A stretch of 64,000 bases of DNA from Belliella buryatensis (GTDB lineage Bacteria; Bacteroidota; Bacteroidia; Cytophagales; Cyclobacteriaceae), in assembly GCF_900188245.1 (NCBI RefSeq), contig NZ_FZOK01000004.1, positions 124,001-188,000 on the forward strand. The letters are read 5' to 3'. Under the pieces are notes generated by a model. That model searched no databases. It was given only the letters and a program-made list of their open reading frames with translations, and was not told the DNA's origin. The position numbers and the translations under genes were made by a program. Positions 41,049 to 48,500 of the stretch are shown here, in pieces. Each line of letters starts with the position of its first letter. Within the stretch, counting starts at the first letter, position 1.

Positions 41049-42353
41049 ATGCCTGACAATCCCCTCAAAAAAGTACTGATCATTACTTACTATTGGCCTC
41101 CGAGCGCAGGTTCTGGGGTTCAAAGATGGTTGAAATTTGCCAAATACTTACCTGAATTTGGATGGGAACCAGTGATATTCACACCTGAAAATCCAGACTT
41201 TGAATTGAAGGACGAGGGTTTGCAGAAGGAAATCAATCCTAGCCTCGAAGTCATAAAGTTTCCCATTTGGGAACCTTATGCCCTATTCAGAAAGCTCAAA
41301 AATGAGCCACTAAAGGATACTTCCAAAGTTTTGGAGAAATCAAAAAAATCACTACTTGACAAATTGGGAATTTGGATCAGAGCCAATCTGATTATTCCCG
41401 ACCCAAGAGTATATTGGGTAAAACCATCTGTTGAATACCTTGAAAGTTTCCTTCATCGCAATCAGATTGATGCCATCATCACGACTGGACCACCACATAG
41501 CCTGCATTTGATTGGGAAATCCTTGAAGAAAAAAACAGGAATTGCTTGGTTTGCGGACTTCAGAGACCCTTGGTCACAATGGGAGTTTCTGGATACTTTA
41601 CCTATGACTGATTTGGTCAGAAGAAGGCATCAAAGGTTAGAGAATGAGGTACTAAACGAGGCTGATGCTGTAGCGACCATCAGCCCAACTTTTCAGCAAG
41701 ATTTGGAAAAGTTAGCAGGTAAACCCATTCATCTGTTGACCAATGGATTTGACCCTGATGACTTGCCTAAAGAATACAAGAATGTGGGTAGTGATCAGAA
41801 TCACTTGGAAATACTCTATACAGGAGTGATCGATGCAATCAGAAACCCAATTCCTTTCTTGAGCGCATTTCAAGAAGCTTTTGAACATGATTCAAGAGAG
41901 GTGAAATTAAGATTCGTTGGAAAGGTTTCTGAAAATGTCAGATCATACCTTGGCTCCAATACTTGGCTGAAGGAACACGTCATACTAGAAGGTTACGTCA
42001 ACCATTCAAAAGTATTTTCATTTTATGAAAAAGCTCATTTGCTTCTACTGATCTTGACAGATACCAAAAACGCTCAAGGTAATATACCTGGGAAGTTATT
42101 CGAGTATATGGCTACTGGAAGAAGCATCATTGCCCTTGGTGATCCTCGAGGAGATTCTGCCCAAATTATTCAAAAAGCTATGGCGGGATATGTATTCAAA
42201 CATGAAGATCATAGGAGCATCACATCTTTCTTACAAAACTTTAAAGTAAGCATAGATACTGTTCAGCATCAAAATCTGAATGAATATTCTCGTAAATCAC
42301 TCACTCAAAAACTCGCTCAAATCTTAGATGAAATTCAAAATCCCCTTTCTTGA
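41049..42353 (+). CDS. Glycosyltransferase, GT4-like
   Basis: 434 residues. The N-terminal Rossmann half begins VLIITYYWPPSAGSGVQRWLKFAKYL, typical of GT4-fold enzymes of surface polysaccharide assembly; the C-terminal half shows LEILYTGVIDAIRNP and GNIPGKLFEYMATGRSIIALG (shown in part), the nucleotide-sugar site. It transfers a sugar to an unknown acceptor. Its 3' end overlaps the DegT aminotransferase by 26 bp, so the two are coupled. Confidence 0.88.
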   Translation: MPDNPLKKVLIITYYWPPSAGSGVQRWLKFAKYLPEFGWEPVIFTPENPDFELKDEGLQKEINPSLEVIKFPIWEPYALFRKLKNEPLKDTSKVLEKSKKSLLDKLGIWIRANLIIPDPRVYWVKPSVEYLESFLHRNQIDAIITTGPPHSLHLIGKSLKKKTGIAWFADFRDPWSQWEFLDTLPMTDLVRRRHQRLENEVLNEADAVATISPTFQQDLEKLAGKPIHLLTNGFDPDDLPKEYKNVGSDQNHLEILYTGVIDAIRNPIPFLSAFQEAFEHDSREVKLRFVGKVSENVRSYLGSNTWLKEHVILEGYVNHSKVFSFYEKAHLLLLILTDTKNAQGNIPGKLFEYMATGRSIIALGDPRGDSAQIIQKAMAGYVFKHEDHRSITSFLQNFKVSIDTVQHQNLNEYSRKSLTQKLAQILDEIQNPLS

Positions 42354-43434
42354 TTTAGCTAGATTTCCAGAAGAACTCAAAAACTCACTTCGGGAAAAAT
42401 TCTCAGAAATGCTGGATAAGGGTTTGTTTTCAGGTGGGAATGAAGTATTCAAATTTGAAAATAAGCTTGCTTTATATCAAAAAACACCTTTTGCAGTTGC
42501 TTGCGCCAATGGTACTGATGCACTTGAAATTGCATTGAGAGTATTGAAAATCGGACAAGGTGATGAAGTTATTGTTCCAGCTATCAGCTGGGTCTCCACT
42601 GCTGAGGCTGTGTGCCTAGTTGGAGCCAAACCTATTTTTATTGATGTAGATCTTTCAGGACTGATGGACATCTCAAAATTAGATTTAGTCATTACTTCTC
42701 GAACAAAAGCTATTATCCCTGTTCACTTATATGGTCAAATGGTAGATATGCCAAGCATAATGCAGTTTGTCAAAAATAAACCCATCAAGGTGATTGAAGA
42801 CGCTGCACAAGCTTTTGGTTCTCATCTTAAAGGAAGACCAGCCGGAACATGGGGGGATATTGGGTGCTTGAGTTTCTACCCCAGTAAAAATCTTGGTGCT
42901 TTAGGGGAAGCAGGAGCCCTAATTAGTCAAAATCCTACATTCGAAACAGAATTAAGAGCTTATATCAATCATGGGCAATTGCTTAGAGATGAGCATTTCC
43001 TAGTAGGAAAAAATGCTAGAATGGACAGTTTACAGGCAAGTTTTCTGAATGTTCTTTTCGAGTGTTTTGAGGAATGGCAACAAAATAGAAGCTATTTGGC
43101 TGAGGTTTACTGGGAAAGTTTAAAAGATATGGCATGGCTTAACTTGCCACGCAAGACTTTGAATGGAACCTATAATTTTCATCTTTTCACTATTCAAACA
43201 GCATTTAGAAATCAACTCAAAGATTTTCTTAACAATGCAGGAATTCAATCTATAATCCATTATCCCACTCCTATTCCAAAAATGAAACCTTACTTTGATA
43301 GTATAACCTATCCAAATGCAGAAAGGATATGCAATGAAATACTTTCTTTGCCACTGAATCCATGGCTTACAGAAAATGAAGTGAACTATATTTGTGAGGT
43401 CATCAAAAAATTCAACCCTAATTTAAGTTCTTAA
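42328..43434 (+). CDS. DegT/DnrJ/EryC1/StrS-family aminotransferase
   Basis: 368 residues, PLP-dependent. CANGTDALEIALR, VIEDAAQAFGSH and the Schiff-base Lys187 in SFYPSKNLGALGEAG mark the family, which aminates keto-sugars for surface glycans or antibiotics. It is co-transcribed with the preceding glycosyltransferase, so a nucleotide-sugar substrate for cell-surface glycan is likely. Its end overlaps the convergent cas6 by 17 bp. Confidence 0.9.
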   Translation: MKFKIPFLDLARFPEELKNSLREKFSEMLDKGLFSGGNEVFKFENKLALYQKTPFAVACANGTDALEIALRVLKIGQGDEVIVPAISWVSTAEAVCLVGAKPIFIDVDLSGLMDISKLDLVITSRTKAIIPVHLYGQMVDMPSIMQFVKNKPIKVIEDAAQAFGSHLKGRPAGTWGDIGCLSFYPSKNLGALGEAGALISQNPTFETELRAYINHGQLLRDEHFLVGKNARMDSLQASFLNVLFECFEEWQQNRSYLAEVYWESLKDMAWLNLPRKTLNGTYNFHLFTIQTAFRNQLKDFLNNAGIQSIIHYPTPIPKMKPYFDSITYPNAERICNEILSLPLNPWLTENEVNYICEVIKKFNPNLSS

Positions 43435-44206
43435 CATTCACACAACCAAATCCTAGGGAGTTTTGAGCGCCAAATCCTGCATAATAACCAAATTCCTGTA
43501 AAAGTGGAGAAGCTTTAAGTTTGAAATCATATTTGTAGCCTTTGAGGTGTACCAATTCTAACTGATACATATTGAATACAATTTCTTCTTCCTCAACCTT
43601 AGAAATGGGATGGAACTCAATCTCAGGACAAAATTTATCTAAATTTTTCAATTCCTTTAACTCAGGAATAACTTTTGAAAACCTTTTTAACAAATCGTTT
43701 TTAAACAATTCACAATACCTAGCATCAGCTGGCTCTATAAATTCCGAGCCTCCTGTGCTAAGATTATCTATCAAAAAAACAGGCGTGACAGCACTATAGG
43801 TCATCACCCCTTTGAAAACAGGAGGTGGAACCACTTCTACACCCAGGATCCTATATTCAACAGCTTCTTGAGCATATATAAAATTAATCCTTTGTCCAAG
43901 AATCAATTTCTGAAGATAATCAACGTCACTTTGGTCAACCAATATTCTCAAATCAAGCAGAGCTTCATTACCTAAATGCAAAAAAGACCCTGTCTCATCT
44001 CGAGATTCTACCAAATCAAATTGAAGTTGAGAAAAAGTAAAAGGGATATACCTAACACCAAGAGATTCATCACCTAAAAAACTATGTAAAATAGAAAAAT
44101 CAGCTTGCTCAAAAATTCCTTCAATACCAGCAGATAATTCATACTGATAGTTAAGTGCAAACTGATTTGCCTTACTCACTCTTTCTAATTTTATCAAAAA
44201 TTGCAT
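43418..44206 (-). CDS. cas6: Cas6 endoribonuclease, stand-alone
   Basis: 262 residues with the Cas6 pattern: an N-terminal ferredoxin-like fold (MQFLIKLERV...NYQYELSAGI), His41 in FSILHSF in the usual place of the general base, IPFTFSQLQF (residues 54-62), and the C-terminal glycine-rich loop YYAGFGAQNSLGFGCV of the second fold. Cas6 cuts pre-crRNA in type I and III systems. Here it lies about 730 bp from a type II-C array whose crRNAs should be made by tracrRNA and RNase III, and no type I or III genes are in the window. It could be a relic, serve an array elsewhere, or act locally. Confidence 0.83.
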   Translation of the reverse strand: MQFLIKLERVSKANQFALNYQYELSAGIEGIFEQADFSILHSFLGDESLGVRYIPFTFSQLQFDLVESRDETGSFLHLGNEALLDLRILVDQSDVDYLQKLILGQRINFIYAQEAVEYRILGVEVVPPPVFKGVMTYSAVTPVFLIDNLSTGGSEFIEPADARYCELFKNDLLKRFSKVIPELKELKNLDKFCPEIEFHPISKVEEEEIVFNMYQLELVHLKGYKYDFKLKASPLLQEFGYYAGFGAQNSLGFGCVNVKNLN

Positions 44207-44344
44207 AAGTTTTTCTTTAAATAATACTGCAAGTTAGGCAATTGACAAGCCTCATGAAATACCATGTTCAGGGTATTTTTGAGTAATAAACACCAATAGA
44301 CAGTAGTTGTCTCAAAATATCAATTTGATGGGATTGATAGTAAA

Positions 44345-44377
44345 AGACCTGTCAGGTTTTGAAAACCTGACAGGTCT
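44345..44377. repeat. REP-like palindrome P1
   Basis: Perfect 33-nt palindrome, AGACCTGTCAGGTTTT, one G, then the inverse. It is the first member of the family that recurs around the array, cas2, cas1 and the RAYT gene. Confidence 0.85.
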
Positions 44378-44508
44378 AATTCAAAACTGAAAATTGCTTC
44401 AGATAGATCAAAGGGAGATTTATGATCTCACTGAAAGCCATTAATAAAGAGAAGAAATAAAAATCTTTCTAAAAGTGTCAAAATAGAAGCTTTTCTAAAA
44501 TAGCGGGA

Positions 44509-44541
44509 AGACCTACCAGGTTTTTGAAACCAAGTAGGTCT
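44509..44541. repeat. REP-like palindrome P2 (degenerate)
   Basis: AGACCTACCAGGTTTTTG followed by an imperfect inverse ending GTAGGTCT. Same spacing as P1 with several mismatches, so an older copy. Confidence 0.7.
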
Positions 44542-44664
44542 AGTTAATATATATTGTTTCAAATAATCCAAATTGAGGTTCATGAACACCATTGAAAATT
44601 AATTATCAGAGTGAATAGATTGACATCTACAAAACAGGTTCAATAGTGATTGTAGTTATCGCCA

Positions 44665-44697
44665 AGACCTGTCAAATTTCAAAAACCTTGATAATCT
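44665..44697. repeat. REP-like palindrome P3 (decayed)
   Basis: AGACCTGTCAAATTTC then AAAAACCTTGATAATCT; the stem is broken. Its flank (TAGTTATCGCCA) is identical to that of P4, so the pair arose by duplication of a larger unit. Confidence 0.65.
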
Positions 44698-44824
44698 GAA
44701 TAAAAGTTATGAATCACTTCAAATCTACTCATTCGAGATCTATAAACACCATTGAAAATCAAGCAATAAAGTGAATAGATTGATATCTGCAAAATAGGTT
44801 CAATAGTGATTGTAGTTATCGCCA

Positions 44825-44857
44825 AGACCTGTCAGGTTTCAAAAACCTGACAGGTCT
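44825..44857. repeat. REP-like palindrome P4
   Basis: AGACCTGTCAGGTTTC then AAAAACCTGACAGGTCT, nearly perfect. It is the last palindrome before the left end of the array. Confidence 0.82.
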
Positions 44858-44933
44858 CTATTCAAGCTTTGTATTGCTTCAAATCGACGATAGGGAGATT
44901 CATGAACTCCATTGAAAAAAACAAATTGTGAAT

Positions 44934-46307
44934 AAATTGATATCTTCCCAAGGGAATCACAGCCCTATATGCTTACTCATAACAGCAATACTCGTTGTGA
45001 ATTGCTTTCCAAATCGACCATAGGGAGATTCATGAACTCCATTGAAAAAAAACAAATTGTGAATAAATTGATATCTTCCCAAGGGAATCACAGCGTTATT
45101 GTTACAGATGCACATGAATTCTTAGTTGTGAATTGCTTTCAAATTGATATCTTCCCAAGGGAATCACAGCTGTCGTCCTAAAGTGAAAGTTGTGTCGTTA
45201 GTTGTGAATTGCTTTCAAATTGATATCTTCCCAAGGGAATCACAGCTTCTTCGCGATCTCTGACATCGTCCATTCTGTTGTGAATTGCTTTCAAATTGAT
45301 ATCTTCCCAAGGGAATCACAGCAATCTAGCTTATCAAGGTTGCATACTTTACGTTGTGAATTGCTTTCAAATTGATATCTTCCCAAGGGAATCACAGCCA
45401 TTTGGTTGGGTAGAGTTTAGAGATACGGTTGTGAATTGCTTTCAAATTGATATCTTCCCAAGGGAATCACAGCTTAGATTGTAATTGTCATTGATTGCTC
45501 TTTGTTGTGAATTGCTTTCAAATTGATATCTTCCCAAGGGAATCACAGCTTGTTTTGATACCATTGAATGATCTCTCTGTTGTGAATTGCTTTCAAATTG
45601 ATATCTTCCCAAGGGAATCACAGCGGTATCTCCAGCAGTCACACACAACGAGCCGTTGTGAATTGCTTTCAAATTGATATCTTCCCAAGGGAATCACAGC
45701 CTTTTTTTAGTACATCGACAATAGCAGCCTGTTGTGAATTGCTTTCAAATTGATATCTTCCCAAGGGAATCACAGCCAAAATGAAATGATTATTTCCCAA
45801 GCTAGGTTGTGAATTGCTTTCAAATTGATATCTTCCCAAGGGAATCACAGCTATGATAATTTAATAAATAAAGCTCTTACTGTTGTGAATTGCTTTCAAA
45901 TTGATATCTTCCCAAGGGAATCACAGCGAATATCAAACTACTCGCCTTTATTGGGAGGTTGTGAATTGCTTTCAAATTGATATCTTCCCAAGGGAATCAC
46001 AGCTTTCTACCTGATAATGGATATATATTATCTGTTGTGAATTGCTTTCAAATTGATATCTTCCCAAGGGAATCACAGCACAGATATTGAAGGCTATTAC
46101 CTATAACTCGTTGTGAATTGCTTTCAAATTGATATCTTCCCAAGGGAATCACAGCATCACAATTAGAAGCAACAAGAAATAATGCGTTGTGAATTGCTTT
46201 CAAATTGATATCTTCCCAAGGGAATCACAGCCTTGGGGGGCGTGGCCGAGTCGGGGCATGTGTTGTGAATTGCTTTCAAATTGATATCTTCCCAAGGGAA
46301 TCACAGC
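44934..46307 (+). CRISPR. Type II-C CRISPR array, 18 repeat positions
   Basis: Sixteen identical 46-nt repeats (GTTGTGAATTGCTTTC... ending GGGAATCACAGC) start at 45125, 45201, 45277, 45353, 45428, 45504, 45579, 45655, 45731, 45806, 45882, 45958, 46034, 46110, 46186 and 46262. Spacers are 29-30 nt. To the left, the repeat at 44994-45094 is split after nt 16 by a 55-nt insert, and at 44934-44963 only the last 30 nt of a further repeat remain. The 5' part of the repeat pairs with the tracrRNA, so crRNAs read on the plus strand, opposite to the cas genes. A terminator hairpin directly follows the last repeat. Confidence 0.97.
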
Positions 46308-46342
46308 ATACCCCACGTTAAGTGGCTGGTATGCTGTTTTTT
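46308..46342 (+). terminator. Terminator of the CRISPR array
   Basis: ATACC-CCAC, loop GTTAA, GTGG-CT-GGTAT forms a bulged hairpin at 46308-46332, followed by GCTG and six Ts. It begins at the first base after the last repeat, supporting plus-strand transcription of the array. Confidence 0.7.
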
Positions 46343-46394
46343 ATGATTTAAATTAGAAAATAAAAATATTGCTCTTTAAAAGCTCGTGTAGGTT

Positions 46395-46427
46395 AGACCT
46401 GCCAGGTTTTAAAAACCTGGCAGGTCT
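46395..46427. repeat. REP-like palindrome P5
   Basis: AGACCTGCCAGGTTTT, A, AAAACCTGGCAGGTCT: a near-perfect 33-nt palindrome that ends 4 bp before the cas2 stop codon on the map, so it is the 3' boundary of cas2 and may also terminate its transcript. Confidence 0.85.
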
Positions 46428-46431
46428 TCTA

Positions 46432-47668
<1,237 letters not shown>

Positions 47669-47684
47669 ATTGTCTTTAGTTTAA

Positions 47685-47717
47685 AGACCTGGCAGGTTTT
47701 TGAAACCTGCCAGGTCT
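47685..47717. repeat. REP-like palindrome P6
   Basis: AGACCTGGCAGGTTTTTG then AAACCTGCCAGGTCT: a 33-nt palindrome filling the 60-bp gap between the RAYT stop and the cas1 start. With P5 it brackets cas1-cas2 exactly. Confidence 0.85.
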
Positions 47718-47728
47718 TAAGCTTGGTT

Positions 47729-48331
47729 TTATTCCAATTTTTTATTCATCAACCATTCTTTTTTCACTTCCATCATATTTCTCACATGCTCCCAACCGTC
47801 AAAGAAATTGGTAAAATAGTCTCTGTTTAAATCTGAAGGCTTGTTGAGATTTTGATATGCATACCAACTTGACCACTTCCAGACTTGATGATCATTGACA
47901 AAGCCATGCTTCACGGGGTTGAGGTGGATATATAGGAAAGTTTCTTGCCATTGGCGTTCGTCTAGGATAGGGGTTCTTTTGAAATGTTCAACAAAGAGGC
48001 TTCCTCTTCTTTCAAACCTCTTATTAAAGGACTTAGAATATGAATTAAAGAAATTACTGAAGGCTTTTGTCACCGGATTTTTGGAGGCGTGGCCTAGCTG
48101 AGTAGAAGAAAGACCTGTCAGGTTTTGAAAACCTGACAGGTCTGAAGTCTGCTTCACCCCCACCAATAAATGGAAATGATTCGGCATCAGGCAATAGGCA
48201 TAAGTATCTACCATGCCAGCCAAATACTTCGCATACTGTTGCAAAAAGAACCTATAATTCTCTTCTTCACGAAAGATATTCTCCATTCCGTTGGCGTGGT
48301 TGTAGATATGGTAGGATTGGCCTGGTTCCAT
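47729..48331 (-). CDS. REP-associated tyrosine transposase (RAYT, Y1_Tnp family)
   Basis: 200 residues of the IS200-like HUH nuclease family. YHIYNHANGMENIF is the usual start; the metal-binding HUH motif is CLMPNHFHLLVG (His52, His54); the likely catalytic Tyr is Tyr98 in SNFFNSYSKSFNKRF; GSLFVEHFKR and YIHLNPVKHGFV complete the family pattern. Such enzymes nick single-stranded DNA at REP hairpins. It stands between cas9 and cas1 on the same strand. A member of the local palindrome family lies within its reading frame (residues about 63-74), inserted just after the HUH strand. The key residues look intact. Confidence 0.9.
   Translation of the reverse strand: MEPGQSYHIYNHANGMENIFREEENYRFFLQQYAKYLAGMVDTYAYCLMPNHFHLLVGVKQTSDLSGFQNLTGLSSTQLGHASKNPVTKAFSNFFNSYSKSFNKRFERRGSLFVEHFKRTPILDERQWQETFLYIHLNPVKHGFVNDHQVWKWSSWYAYQNLNKPSDLNRDYFTNFFDGWEHVRNMMEVKKEWLMNKKLE
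48111..48143. repeat. REP-like palindrome P7, inside the RAYT gene
   Basis: A perfect 33-nt palindrome identical to P1 (AGACCTGTCAGGTTTT, G, inverse). It is translated in frame as part of the transposase (DLSGFQNLTGLS). Confidence 0.88.
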
Positions 48332-48364
48332 AAGTTTAATTTTAGAACGACTAGCTAATAGGTT

Positions 48365-48398
48365 AACTCTTCCAAAGTTTCAGAACTTTGGAAGAGTT
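48365..48398. repeat. Palindrome P8 next to the RAYT remnant
   Basis: AACTCTTCCAAAGTT, TCAG, AACTTTGGAAGAGTT: a 15-bp perfect stem of different sequence from P1-P7. It lies between the intact RAYT gene and the 5' RAYT remnant and may stop transcription leaving cas9. Confidence 0.75.
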
Positions 48399-48489
48399 GA
48401 ATAAAGAATCTATAAATCTCCTCTTCCTGAAAACCATTCTCCGTACCAATAGCGTCATTATAGTTGTCTCAGTATTGGGTTGGTTCCAT
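48399..48489 (-). pseudogene. Truncated RAYT 5' remnant
   Basis: On the minus strand this encodes MEPTQY, a stop, then DNYNDAIGTENGF and QEEEIYRFFIQ, which aligns without gaps over about 31 codons to the start of the intact RAYT (MEPGQSYHIYNHANGMENIF, REEENYRFFLQ). It begins 12 bp after the cas9 stop and breaks off at palindrome P8. It is the 5' end of a second, decayed transposase gene. Confidence 0.8.
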
Positions 48490-48500
48490 TTATGTTTTTC

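Larger units (their letters stand above)
44207..44933. repeat. Degenerate repeat region between cas6 and the array
   Basis: No gene is visible in this roughly 720-bp stretch. It consists of decayed units, each with a piece resembling the CRISPR repeat 5' end (ATTGCTTCAAAT, CACTTCAAATC), a block like GGGAGATTCATGAACTCCAT or GAGATCTATAAACACCATTG followed by TGAAAA, and a piece like GTGAATAGATTGATATCT that resembles the repeat middle. Units start near 44392, 44552, 44712 and 44871. Two of them share a near-identical 40-bp stretch (GGTTCAATAGTGATTGTAGT onward, near 44636 and 44796) leading into palindromes. It reads as a fossil extension of the array. Confidence 0.6.

Noticed and set aside
44969-45677. 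Open reading frames across the CRISPR array (repeating peptide VVNCFQIDIFPRESQ)
   Set aside because: They are translations of the CRISPR repeat and spacers; every copy is identical and tracks the repeat, so they are not genes.
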